This document shows, in pieces, positions 1 through 11,529 of a DNA stretch of 64,000 nucleotides. Position 1 is the first letter of the stretch. Every line of letters begins with the position of its first letter. A program made the translations under genes and the position numbers. Under the pieces are notes generated by a model. It was given only the letters and a program-made list of their open reading frames with translations, was not told where the DNA came from and made no database searches. Source of the DNA: Siphonodentalium dalli (lineage: Eukaryota > Mollusca > Scaphopoda > Gadilida > Siphonodentaliidae); the NCBI GenBank assembly GCA_032622095.1, contig CP136061.1, forward strand, positions 201,556,244-201,620,243, in the 5' to 3' direction.

Positions 1-91
1 CGTTGACTGTAACACGTGCAATTATCCCTTTTCCATGTTGAGATGCAGTGTCATTGACACTTTCATTATCACTCTTGCTGGCTTTAGACAT
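1..91 (-). CDS. Possible N-terminal exon, runs off left edge
   Basis: On the minus strand an ATG at 91-89 with A at position -3 opens a frame that stays open to the window edge (30 codons). The peptide starts MSKASKSDNESVNDTASQ and is rich in Ser, Asn and Asp, ending near GIIARVTVN. No signal peptide or known domain is visible. If real, its promoter and 5' UTR lie to the right, in 92-1151. Thirty open codons can occur by chance, so this is only a candidate; the sequence left of the window would decide. Confidence 0.3.
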   Translation of the reverse strand, partial: MSKASKSDNESVNDTASQHGKGIIARVTVN

Positions 92-1151
92 GATTTACTG
101 ATTAATCTTGTGTCTAATAAAATATAACTAAATGTGTTAACACTATAGACTGTTTGAACCAAAGTTTTAAGCATGATTGTTCCAAGAATCAAATTCTAAG
201 AGCCACCAGTAAAATAAGTTCACCCATTTGGGGGACGTGCCTAGCGGAATCAGGGAGCTAAATGTGTTCTAGAGTCGGGGAACGAGTACACCGTGGAATG
301 CTAAATGTGAAGGTAACTGAAGAATGACCTTCACCTGAAAATCGCGTTATTAAAGGATGACATCGCGTTTATTTGATTTGTACATCATATCTAAATATTT
401 TAAACTGGTGAATGAATGGGGGAATGGATTTTTGTGAGCGGGAAATTTATTTAACTAGCTGCTGTAGTTCTGGATTTGTCCAGATCAAATTTGGCTGTGG
501 GATAGCCCTGTCGTACAGTTGGGGATTTATTTTAAAAAGTAAACACATGACCTATGATTTTTCGTCCATTTTCGTGATCAACTGGTGTCAATCTAGCCGG
601 GTAAACATCACTGATATGGCCTGCAGGTTTCAATTCAGTGAATTTGGCCGAAACGTTAACACTGTCGCCTATGGGAAACCATTTAGTTCCGTGATTCCTA
701 GCGGTCTTTAATAGTTGTAGAAGTTAGAACACGCACACGTTTTGAATTATTGTATTCACACGGGCCAGAAAGCAGGTTGTTACATATCATATTGCTTTGG
801 TGGAATGAATGTTGTGTAGAAAACTCATCGCTGCATGTGATGAGAATATTAACATGCCTCGTGAAAAGTGTTTATTAGTATTTTCCACTCGAAAAATCAT
901 ATACGTACCGTGTATTGTAATTGCATTAACCCTTCGGTTGTTTGTTACGTATATATATACGTATAACGTCATTGGATACATTGGTTGTTTAGTACGTAAA
1001 TATACGTATCGGGTATGTATGGTGTCTAAAGCGGGAGTAAACACGTTGTCTGCAGTCTGCGCCTGCGCAAAAATGAACTTGTGTACCGAATGTGGGTCAC
1101 AGCAGTGCAATCAATATTCTCGAAACAACCTGAATAGTTGGACAATATTGA
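92..1151. other. Non-coding, no gene recognised
   Basis: The stretch holds short chance frames only, with no recognisable domain. It would contain the upstream region of the edge exon if that exon is real. I see no repeat shared with the rest of the window before the foldback terminus at 1152. Confidence 0.4.
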
Positions 1152-1859
1152 TAGTCCAGACGTGAATGGGGAAAAGTAAGGAAATAAATCCCGGAAAGCT
1201 GAATTTTTTATATTATTTAGGCCATAACATCGCGGATGCGTCACGAAAAGTCCCCTAAAATCGGAGTTGAGCTTTCGGAGTTAACCAATTTTTTTCATAA
1301 AAAAATAAAAACTTATATATTTTTCACAATCATAGGAATAATGGGATGTTATAACAATTTTTCAGCCGAAACATATACCAAATGTACTCAATAATGTTCA
1401 ATACACAATTCTCGAACCAGAGATACAAATTCAACGGCGGGATTTGAATGAATTTCGCAGATATGGATATAAAATAACATAATGACCCCAAAATATGACG
1501 ATTTTTTCAGACAATCTGTATTATTCGATGTCAAATTTCTCGGGCTATTCATTACGTAGACGCAAGCAATTTGTTTTAAAAACTGCACAGATATCACTCC
1601 TCCAACATAATATGCGGGATTAGCAACTATACCTATGATAAGTGGTAAATACTTGTAAAAACATAACCATACCCCCTAAACTGGCTCTCGTCACATTTTG
1701 CCCTTCCGCTAGTCCAAGTGCTTGTTGTAGAAAACACACCAACTGTGAAAAGGGCGATAAAAGCATGAAACTTGGCACATATGTTCCTTATACGCTACTG
1801 CTCATTTTCACATGTGGCGTCATTTGCATCAGGCTCTTCTTAGCAACGGTTGCTAGGCA

Positions 1860-2420
1860 ACTACCCGGCATCGGATTAATGCATATGACTGATATTATAC
1901 GTGTTCTAACAAACTAAACTACGTCGTGTAGCATGTTTATGGTGAACATATTTGTTGTCAGTTTTGACCTGACTGACAAATTGCCATATTACTTACTTAC
2001 AAGGGGTGGCGGTTGCTAGGGACGCACACACAATCTAAAAATGCACATATGACTGATATTATGGTAGCTTTAACAAACTAAACTACACCTAATAGAACTT
2101 TTGTGTTGAAAGCAATTAGAATAGTTGTTGTTAGTGTTGAGATGGCTGAAAAAAATACCATATAATTCTTACTTATATGAGTGGTAACTGTTGCCAGGGT
2201 CATACCCGAAATACAAACATGCACATATGACTGATATTATGGCAGTATTAACGTTTTTATGGTGAAAACAATGGCTGAACAAATACCATATAATTCTTAC
2301 TTATATGAGTGGTAACTGTTGCCAGGGTCATACCCGAAATACAAACATGCACATATGACTGATATTATGGTAGTATTAACGTTTTTATGGTGAAAACAAT
2401 TATAAATGTTGTTAGTGTCT
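1860..2420. repeat. Tandem repeats in left arm of foldback 1
   Basis: Four units carry the core ACATATGACTGATATTATGG (variants at about 1879, 2042, 2221 and 2349), spaced about 163, 179 and 128 bp. Each includes a GGTTGCTAGG or CTGTTGCCAGG segment and an AACAAACTAAACTAC or TTTTTATGGTGAAAAC segment. The last two units are nearly identical, which points to recent local duplication. Confidence 0.75.
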
Positions 2421-2531
2421 AATCAGAATATGGGTACACCTATCCGTTGTGGTCCATCAGTTTAGATATCGGGAATTCAAAGTGAGAGTTGAAAAGTTGT
2501 TGCTTATATTTAATATGAGGCATGGCCATAA

Positions 2532-3171
2532 TCTTAATATATAAATGCGAATGTCTGTGTGTGGGTATGTGTGTTCCCTATACACGTTGTGGTTTCTCGA
2601 CCGATCGCCTCGAAATTTGGTATCTAGGCGTAACTTGACCCGGGGAAGGACATGGGCTGGCTACTGTTTGCGCCAGACGTCGCGTTTTCATGTTACGGGA
2701 TCATTTTAATCCGTAACCATGTATTCATTATTATCGTGACGTCATAGTTAAACTTTCAGTACAGAGGGCAATTATACGCCGCTTCCGCGCATAAGTCAAT
2801 TCGTTCAGCAACACATTAGCGGACATAATTAATTGCTCTTGCACTTTTTCGTCTATTTAGTAATGCCGCCGGAAAAAAAAAAACTTGGCTCGCATTTCAC
2901 AAAAACCGAGGCGGAATCGGACGACCAGACAGCGGGAAACCCCAGAGCAGCAGCGTAATAGTGTTTTTTTTACATTTTCGGCAACTTTTATTCGAATTGT
3001 CGTTACTCAACTGAATAACATGTGTTTTAAATACACCACAGGAGTTCACCTTCTGTCAAATGTATTTTAAAATAAACACGCGGGTGGATTTGTGTGTTCT
3101 TATATGAAGTAGCCTATGTTTATTTGTTAAAATCTCTATTTTTCCCGAGCATCGCCGGGTCCATCCTCTAG
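2532..3171 (+). mobile_element. Non-autonomous Helitron, 640 bp
   Basis: It begins with TC after a host A (A|TCTTAATATATAAATGCG) and ends CTAG before a host T. About 10 bp inside the 3' end is the stem-loop CCCGAGCATCGCCGGG, the usual Helitron terminator. There is no target duplication, as expected. The 5' head (GCGAATGTCTGTGTG) resembles that of the larger Helitron at 44242. The internal frame near 2885-3070 has no Rep or helicase motif, so the element depends on a partner for rolling-circle transposition. It sits inside foldback 1 and is younger than it. Confidence 0.8.
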
Positions 3172-3174
3172 TAG

Positions 3175-4470
3175 TTATATAAGCCATAGACCCAGACAGC
3201 TAGTTATATAATGTAAGTCACGGACCAACTCCACTATATATGAAGAACATAGCTTGGGTCAGCCACCAATATGTTAGCCATGGCCCTAGCCTACAATAGT
3301 TAGGTTAGGAACCCAGGCACATATATACTCACAGGACCCATGTCCATACATATAGGCTATGTACGTAGGATATGTATAGTCCATGAACCAGACCGCTTCA
3401 TATAACCATACATGTATGATAGCTATGATCATGACCATGACACTGTTACATGGTGCAAATAACCAAGTGCCCACAGATAGACCATGTACTAAGATACCAT
3501 AGACCAAGTCCCATGCACAATAGATTAGTGCACCATGGATTCAGGAACCTATATATGGTATGAACATATGAGACAGTTTTACGACAGACCAGCCTATATA
3601 TAGATATTGGACCGATGCCACATAGACGAAAGTTAAGGATGGGGGCCCCTTATAAATAGCCCATACACAAATGGCACTGTAGGTTGGCCATGGACACATA
3701 TCCATACGTGTAGGCCATGGACCAAGGCCGATATATGTATGCCATATTGAATTATACCCAGGCATAAGCAGGTGCCTGTCTCTATGTAGGATATGGACCC
3801 ACCCTTTGTACGTGATATATCTACACCAAAGACCCAGGCAAGTTTAAATAGTGTTAATGCACAAGTGACTATAATGATGTAAGCAGTGATACAGGTGCCT
3901 ATATGTAGGACATGGGCACATGTCCCTAAATAAAAGCTACGGCACCGGCGTTATCAATCATTTCATAGATTCACATATATGCTGGTAGGCCATGGACTGA
4001 TCCACATATAAAGGAGACACGTGGACCCCATGCCTACGGGTAAGTCCATGCATGTGCATGGATCCACATCTCTATACTATATGAATACCGTATACGTACG
4101 TCCGTTTTCAGCCATTCGACCAACGCCCTATAGCATGAAGGTCCCTATCGATTGGTCGTGTGCACCACCATAGCTTGGCTATGGACCCAGGCTCATATAT
4201 GTAGGAAATTGAGACGGGCCACTATGGACAGCCCATGTATCCAGGCTGATTTAGTTATGACTTTATTACAAGACATTTACATGTAAAACATGAACCCATC
4301 CCATGAATGTACATGTGCCATGACTATCTAGGTTATAACCACAGCCACGCATACGCTATGGACCCACATGAGCACCACATGTAGTGCAAATACACAAGTG
4401 TCTATAGTTATGTACACATGACATGTACCCAGGCAAATCAATAGAACGAACCCTAAATAGTATATCATCT
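3175..4470. repeat. Degenerate short tandem repeats, centre of foldback 1
   Basis: The phrases CATGGACCCAGGC, ACATATATGTAGG and GGCCATGGACC recur every 30-45 bp in diverged form for over a kilobase. The chance frames here show the same pattern as repeated Gly-Pro-Trp-Pro. I read this as an old minisatellite, not coding sequence. Confidence 0.6.
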
Positions 4471-5339
4471 GCACAGGCCCCTTTCTATGACATGGACACA
4501 GTAGTTAAGGCACGTCATTGGATGCTGTTCCTTAGTAACTGTGGGTTGGTAATGGGCCCATGGCTGCCCATGTAAATGGGTATTGGTAACCGGATCCAAA
4601 GGGAAGTTCATGTCATCTCAATCTGAAAATATAGGCCACACTCATGTACGAGCTCCTATAGACTTGTAAATGACTCATGACCATGTATTGACATATAGGT
4701 AGTTATGGCATGGATATAAAAGAAACACAGTTAGTTCATACCGTATAGCAACTGGTATGCGGATGCTACCACACCGTGATAGAGTGTTCTGCGTGGATGC
4801 CATTGTCAAATGTAGTGCGAATGTCGGATTCCATGGAGGGGGGTTCAGGTGGTATCGACATAAATGTGGGTCAATATTTTTACATGTCTCATCAAAATGT
4901 ATTCCAACAATCGAATCATGGAAGAAACAATAGTAAACTCCACACAGGTATGTGATTCTGATAAAACTACCTGAATAGTCTGTCAGTTTAAAGAAGATTT
5001 GTCAATGGTAGGTGGTTACATAGCAACAATGAAACCTCAATACCAATTTGCCACACGAGAATGCGTCAGTACACAGCACAACAACCTTTAGTTATGCATT
5101 ATTGTCAATATAAGCATAATATGGCATATTATGAAACAATTATATCATGCAAATTTCCCAAAACTCATACCATATCATGAAACAGTTATATCAGTTAAAT
5201 TACCAGAAACTCATACATATGGTATGCTTTCAAATGTGGGTATGTCCATAGCAACCACTACACACCCGTTAGGTAACGAATGCGGCAACTTTACTGCCAT
5301 GTTCACTCTAACAACAATTATAATAATTGTTTTCAATAT
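4471..5339. other. Inner part of foldback 1, no gene
   Basis: No recognisable gene. An imperfect direct repeat of the phrase CATATTATGAAACAATTATA / CATATCATGAAACAGTTATA lies at about 5125-5190. The stretch is counted as element interior. Confidence 0.4.
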
Positions 5340-5800
5340 AAAAATGTTACATGACGTAGTTTAGTTTGTTAAAACTACCATAATATCAGCCATGTGTGCA
5401 TTTTTCGATGTCTGGTATGTCCCTAGCAACCGGTACCAGAAATATATACTAATTTTAAAGTCGAACCCAAACTAACAATAACTATTACAATTGTTTCACC
5501 ATAAAATGATAATGTCGTAGTTTATATTAGTTTGTCAAAACTATCATAATATCAGTCAGCTCGGCATTTTTCGATTTCGGGTATGTCCCTAGCAACCGTT
5601 ACCACCCCTGTAAGTAAGAACTATGGTAATTTTCCAGCCAGATCTACTCGAACAACAACTAATATTACTTTTACCATAAAAATGCTGCATGACGTAGGTT
5701 AGATTGTTAAAACTGCCATAATATCAGTCATATTTGTATTTCTTCGATGTGGGATAGTAGCCTAGCAACCGTTGTCAAGGACGGACCTGCCGCGACGTCT
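5340..5800. repeat. Tandem repeats in right arm of foldback 1
   Basis: At least three units have the core CCATAATATCAGTCA (about 5380, 5545 and 5718), each with GTCCCTAGCAACCG or a close variant. They are the reverse complement of the left-arm units, so the arms are inverted arrays. Confidence 0.7.
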
Positions 5801-6447
5801 ATACATCTGAAAATGATTAATAGTGTATAAGGAACCTATGTGCCAAGTTTCATATTGTTATCACCATTTGTACAATTGTTACGTCAAACGCCAGGACTAT
5901 TATGTGGTATTTTGCCTTTCAGATACTAAAAGCCATGGGGTACGTTTTAGGGGGTAGTGTTATGTTTCCGGCTATAAAATCTTAAAGATGGTGATGGTTC
6001 TGAACTAACCACTCTTCTAGTATAATGGTTCATATTTTAGCTCATTGTCGTCTGAATATCTTTACTCGCCCTCTTTTGTTAGGAAAATTTTGAAACACCA
6101 TGCGATTTATATGCTCTCTTCGCCAATAAATGTCATCACAATTATGGAATATCGACTGTTAGTAAGCTCTAGCACCAATTACGCATATCTATCGACACAT
6201 GCTTCATGGTGGACGGGTATGTGTGAAGATTGAGTCCATAAATTAGCCTACATATGACTGCATTCGCATATGGTCTAATGGAATTTCGTCAGAAATTGCA
6301 CCATTGCGAAAAATCATGATATCTCAAAAAGCTCAACTCGGATTCTAGGGGACTTTTGCCAAGTTCATAAACATGTTCTTAGTAATCCCTGAAAAATTCA
6401 GCTTTCCGGGATTTTTTGCACTGGTGAAACCTAATGTGCCTGGACTA

Positions 6448-7525
6448 TGATAGTGATAGAGCATTCTGCAGACCTAAATATGCAGGTGTCAGAGTGATGA
6501 CGAAACAGACAAAAATGTCCGAATTTCGTGCTTTTCGTTTCAATATGTTAGTGTTTGCAAGTTATTGTTATGTTCGTAATCGGATCGTGGATAAAACAAA
6601 TTTCGCTATACCAAAGCTCTTACTCGGAGGAAGATAAACCAAAGTGAGCCAATGCTAGTATATATGCAGGCTCTACGGGGGCTCTATTTGTAGCAATGCA
6701 TGGTATTGACACTGGCTATTTGAATTTTAATACAAATATGGAAGATTCAACATATATGCATGCGTATCATGATTTATCATTTATGTTTCCATCATATGGA
6801 GTCAAACTGCACATATAAGTAAAGCGTATAAACACCACAGGTCACAACGTTATTGTAGCAGAAAAATACTGTTAGTACATTTTGGCATATTATGTCTATA
6901 GACTCAAAAAATCCGACATCGTGTTTTACTTTATCTCAAACTCATAATAATGTTGATATATTGGCGAATATGGTTGCCACAGTAACCAGTGATACATCCC
7001 TATCTAAATCAAGGTTTGGCATACAATTGTGTCTGAATACAGATTTGTCTATCATACCATTTTGTATCTTCGTAAACATATGTAACTTTCTACTTGTTGA
7101 AAACATGTTTTTGTCTTTAGTTGATAACAACCTTGGTTCGTTGCCATGGTAACGGTAGTGGTGACCTCTCACACCCGATAAACTAAAGGAATGTATCATG
7201 TGCCATACACATCCTTATTGTGGTTCTTGCTGTACATGATGCATACTCCAATAACATAGTTTTGCTGAAATGAAAAGGCATTTCAATGAATAATATGTCT
7301 ATGTTATAACCCACTTGATATTTGTCCAAGAAATATAGACCAAGGCGCGTTTAGCGATCTGATTGGCCGAGGTGTGTGAACCGGTTTATAAACATAAACT
7401 ACTCTATATAAATTCAAGTCTCAAGGGGTAAATACCTTGGGAATATATGTAAGTCTGAACTGGTTATCATATTTTAATATGTTTTTTATGTTATCAGTTT
7501 CTTTTTGAACATTTGCTATTCCAGT
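6448..7525. other. Unassigned DNA upstream of candidate exon
   Basis: Two weak plus-strand frames (6434-6637 and 6892-7152) have no recognisable motif. The segment just before 7526 is pyrimidine-rich and ends in CAG, which fits an intron end. Confidence 0.35.
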
Positions 7526-7866
7526 TTGGTACATGGACGAATTAAAGGAGCCTCGGGAAGGAAAGACCATCTTATTGCAATCGAGTAGAGCAATCCTGGA
7601 CGATGTCCACATAAAATGTAATGTGCATATCAAAACTAATGATTGGAACGAACACACATGCAACCAAGGTGGGACACATGCTGTAATCCGTGTCATGGAC
7701 GATAACACCCCAACATGTTATTCTAATATCAAGGTGACACAAACTTCAGCAGAGACATTGTATTTTCAATGTGGGGAAAATTCCGAAAAAATCTGTTGCA
7801 AAAACATTGGGATAGAAGTTAGAGGAAATCGAACACATCGTTGTTGCATATTCATATATACAACCC
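7526..7866 (+). CDS. Candidate internal exon, Cys-rich extracellular-like
   Basis: The frame is open across a 341-nt segment bounded by a pyrimidine-rich acceptor ending CTATTCCAG and a strong donor CCC|GTAAGTAT. Read from codon 2 it encodes WYMDELKEPREGKTILL, then a stretch with cysteines spaced as in a disulfide-bonded domain (IKCNV, HTCNQ, PTCYS, FQCGE, ICCKN, HRCC). There is one N-R-T sequon. Because 341 is not a multiple of 3, the two flanking introns would differ in phase. I do not recognise the domain; an immunoglobulin-like fold is only a thought. A transposon end starts 15 bp past the donor, inside the inferred intron. This is the best host-gene candidate in the window. Confidence 0.5.
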
Positions 7867-7881
7867 GTAAGTATACGTTAT

Positions 7882-8530
7882 AGGCCCATTAATTTTCGAG
7901 TCGCCGATCATTTTAATAGTACCTTGATATACGGTTTTAATAACAATATATGCCATAAAATATGCTTGAAATACTATAATTCATCACCATTTGAAACGTC
8001 TATGTCTCAGAATATGACCATAGAGAAATAGAAAACAGCTGAAATCATAGAAAGATTCCCCCAGTTATAGCTCCCAGAATCCAACAGAATTCAAACTAAA
8101 AATGTATATTCAATGGAAGGGGAATAACTCTATATCTTAAGTAATTCCCCTTCCATTGAAAATAATGAAACTTGAACACAGAAAACACAAGACGGTATTA
8201 GCAATAGGGGTGAAGTAAAAAATCGTTGCTAAAGTTTTTTTCTCTATGGATTGTGATTCTGGGTAGTGTATGCATCAATTTATATGTGGGTGTGGAGTTC
8301 ACACCCTTGAGCATTTCCTATACTTCAAGATGGCGTCCAACATGGCCGCCGTAATATAGAATATGAACTAAGTAGGTTTAATCTGTTTTGTTGGAAAACA
8401 TACGTCATCAAATGTATACAAATTTATATACTATTTGGATGATATTACATTATACTAATATTTTTAGGAACAAATGACACTCAATTCGAAAGATGGCTGC
8501 CAAATATGATTTTCTTCACTCATATCCCCT
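7882..8530. mobile_element. AGGCCC-terminus element, partial
   Basis: The left end reads TTAT|AGGCCCATTAATTTTCGA, matching the termini at 30414, 41506, 47058 and 55286. Inside are an inverted pair of a 19-base AATGGAAGGGGAATAACT-like segment around 8113-8160, and a stretch (about 8200-8530) homologous in reverse to 28190-28520 and 41140-41506. That stretch contains CAAGATGGCGTCCAACATGG. I could not place its right end. Confidence 0.55.
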
Positions 8531-10790
8531 ATATCGGTTCATATTGTTTACAAACGGTTACAAATTGTGCCTTGTTTTCTAATTGTTCATATTGTATGGT
8601 CATTTGCTCAGTACTATTTGCTGTTTCTTTTGTCTCAGCCACTTCCAATCACAAAGAAAATTTGTCTTGCAGAACTTGGTATGAAATTTCCCTGAAAACT
8701 CAATATTGGTTCTTGGCCATATTTTAGTGTGAGATGAACAGATTTTAAAGAATTAAGCGAATGGGAGTATTGCATATTAAATGCAATCTCACTAGGGTTT
8801 GAAACGGTTACTATGGTTTGTGATGGCAGCAAATGTATAGAAAATTATATATTTCGTTCTTATGCGCTTATATGTCGTGACTGATAGATGAATGGAGTTG
8901 TCTAATCTGCATTAGATACATTAAAAAGAAATACTTTAAATAGGACACAATAGAAGACGATATGAACACGGAAATTACATGCATAAGTGGTATGGGATAT
9001 ATAGTCTAGAATACTCCTGCATCATATTTAATTTATTCAAGACACAACCTTGTATAATTTTGCGCCGTGACCTCAGATATGTGGAGAGTACACACTCAAT
9101 GAAGATAATATGATTGGTGCATACTGACCTTGTTAAGCTTGACCCTATATGCACTGACATTTTGTCATATTTGTCTTGTGGGCAATGATATGAGTAAGTC
9201 TCAGACTGATTGAAATGGATATTTCCTGAGTGTCAAAAGATGTACAACTTAAAATGTTGTCATGCCATACTAGATCAAGGAAATAATTTGATCACAGTGC
9301 CGTCAAAGAAAGATTCAGTGGGCTGCCGGTACAATGTCACGGTGCTATAATTGCATCCAATTATCACCCACACATGTTCAGAATGGGACCATGCGTAAGT
9401 TTATATAGCGTATATCGGGTATCGCTGACCATATGATCCTGAACAAACATTTATTCAGCATCCTATTCATGCACGAAGAACAATATAAATTTCAAAGTAT
9501 GCCCGAGACAATTGTTGCTTGTAAAGAGAACATCGGGACATGGTGGAACAAACTTGAAGATACACAGGAATAGGCTAGGATATCAGTTTCTCTGAATGAG
9601 CTGTTTGCCCATATCACATCCCAAATTGGGGTGAGCTAAATCAATTTTGGTTACAACACAGGGCATTATAATTTTAACGCCGGCACAAATGACTCGCTCC
9701 ACGCATGGTAGTATACTGCAATACCTAACGATCAGTGGTGATCGAAAACAAATTACCACAATGAGTCTTTGGGTTTAGAAGCGAATGCACTTCTATGAAT
9801 TATTTTTTATTCTAAGTGCGTATGCCTGAAACAGCTTTTATTGTTTACATATCGGGACCTCTGTTCATGATCTTTGTGAAATATACATGTTCCTGACTAA
9901 ATGATGCCATCTAATTGTATTGCTCGCCCGGTTATTAAAGATTGCAGTAGAGCTAAACTACACACTGACGAGGGAAAAGCTGGCAACTTTGAAAATTCCA
10001 CATTAATGTACATATACAGGGTTTTGGGAGCCATTGTATTTAATGATATGAGAACTGTCGAAACGAGCATCACCAGAGTTGGACACAGTCTCTACTATAG
10101 ATACCATGGTTGTGCTATATTATATTTTCTGATCCAGCACAACACACTTGGTGTAGACACATGTGTACTGATTATATATGCAAATAACTCTCCCCAGAAC
10201 TCAACAAATGTATGCATTTGTGGGATACTATAGAGCGCATATTCAAGACAACAACTCAATTGTATGACCTTCAAGTGAAGCATGAGTCCGATCGTTTCTA
10301 CTTCGATGGTTAGTGATAGTTACTTATGATGGAATGATCATGTTGGGCGCTATCCTTATGTTCTGAAGACGCTCAACTGTGGGCAATCGTCAGCCACCTA
10401 GCGTTACTCAGTACTGTAGTCAGTACGGCTTTCTAAGAAATATGTAGCATAAACAAGAATGTTACTGGAAATAAAAGTTAATTGACTATTGATTATTTGA
10501 TTGGTTGCTTCCAGTCGATAGACCATATAATGACTAATACTACACCATTCCCACAGCGGCTTATGTTGCACTTTGCCCTTAATATTTGTTTTTATTTCCG
10601 TAATATTTGAACTAGTTTGATGTTTTAATTCCTGAGCAGTAACCGGAACTGCATCGCTTTTATGGAAAGGTGTCAATGTTTAATGCACATTGTAATATGA
10701 AGTTATGCCAAGATAAATTTGTTAGGGATTGAAATGGACCTTGACAATGAAATAACAAGTATAATATTTCAATTGCAGATCAGCCTACAC
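8531..10790. other. Unassigned, no gene recognised
   Basis: A 110-codon plus-strand frame at 9901-10233 has no recognisable motif and no clear splice context, so I do not call it. No similarity to other parts of the window was seen by eye. Confidence 0.4.
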
Positions 10791-11338
10791 TGTGACACGC
10801 ACAAGGGTAGACATATACATGTCTAGGTATATTTACCCAGCCCCCCCACCCAGACAAGCCCTCCCGATACGGAGCAATTTACCTACAGCATGCTTGACCT
10901 AGAACGAAATCTAGCTCATGACGGACGTATTACAAGAGCTAATAAATCTTCCCTCATAATCCACACTCTTGGGCATAACTGGGAAGTAAAGACACAATTT
11001 TAGAAGGCCTCACAAAGTTTGAATTGACGCCGAATCGAGTGATTTCGAGTGACAAAAATGACGATGTCGGAAAGAATAAACATCTCGAACCTGGTGGTCC
11101 CAGAATACTATTTTTCATGGAAAAATAAACAGACTTCACGCTTTAATTGTATTAGGCAATTATCGAAGAGACATAAACGCATTTATTAACAATTTCGCCA
11201 GCCTTGGGAAGATTCGTAGAAGCGAGTTCTATGCAACGAAATTGCATGCACATTTCCGATGCAATATAAAACAATGCGGCTTCGCTGTTTTCTGTCGGAA
11301 ATTACAAAGAGAACTTGCTCTATGTTATTTTATTAACC
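10791..11338 (+). repeat. Probable 5' LTR (truncated) of gypsy element G0
   Basis: It starts TGTGACACGCACA and is directly repeated at 18423 and 30696, the first repeat flanking the G0 coding region. Similarity ends near 11338 at TTTTATTAA, not at a CA dinucleotide, so the right part appears lost. It keeps a segment TTTTTCATGGAAAAAT that copy 30696 also has and copy 18423 lacks. I see no clear primer-binding site after it. Confidence 0.6.
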
Positions 11339-11529
11339 AACCAGAATATTGATGTTTTAGAATTCGATCTGGGTGGACTTTTATATCTTGAATTCTTTGA
11401 TGCCACTGAGTTGAACCATTGTTATATTTACAGCTTAGCAATCCACTGGAATTGCTTCTATTACATGCTGATTTGAATTATTGAAGTACTATAATTTCCA
11501 AGTGATAAGATGAGTTCTGAACACAGGCA

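Larger units (their letters stand above)
1152..6447. mobile_element. Foldback element 1, 5.3 kb, long imperfect inverted arms
   Basis: The left end reads TAGTCCAG and the right end CTGGACTA, and the inverted similarity continues inward. Matching pieces are CCCGGAAAGCTGAATTTTT, then AAAGTCCCCTA followed by GAGTTGAGCTTT, then a segment reading ACATAACCATACCCCCTAAA, then tandem units around 1850-2420 and 5340-5800. The right arm is the diverged reverse complement of the left. No transposase frame is visible, so it is non-autonomous. The centre holds a Helitron (2532-3171) and degenerate repeats. I could not find a clear target duplication; the flanks share at most 3 bp. Arms built of tandem repeats are the layout known for Drosophila FB elements, but relationship is not implied. 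Confidence 0.7.

Noticed and set aside
3286-3765. Minus-strand frames with repeated Gly-Pro-Trp-Pro
   Set aside because: The pattern follows the DNA repeat of CATGGACC words; it is a by-product of the minisatellite.
9901-10233. 110-codon plus-strand frame
   Set aside because: No motif, no leader, no clear splice sites, and overlapping frames of similar size on the other strand; probably chance.
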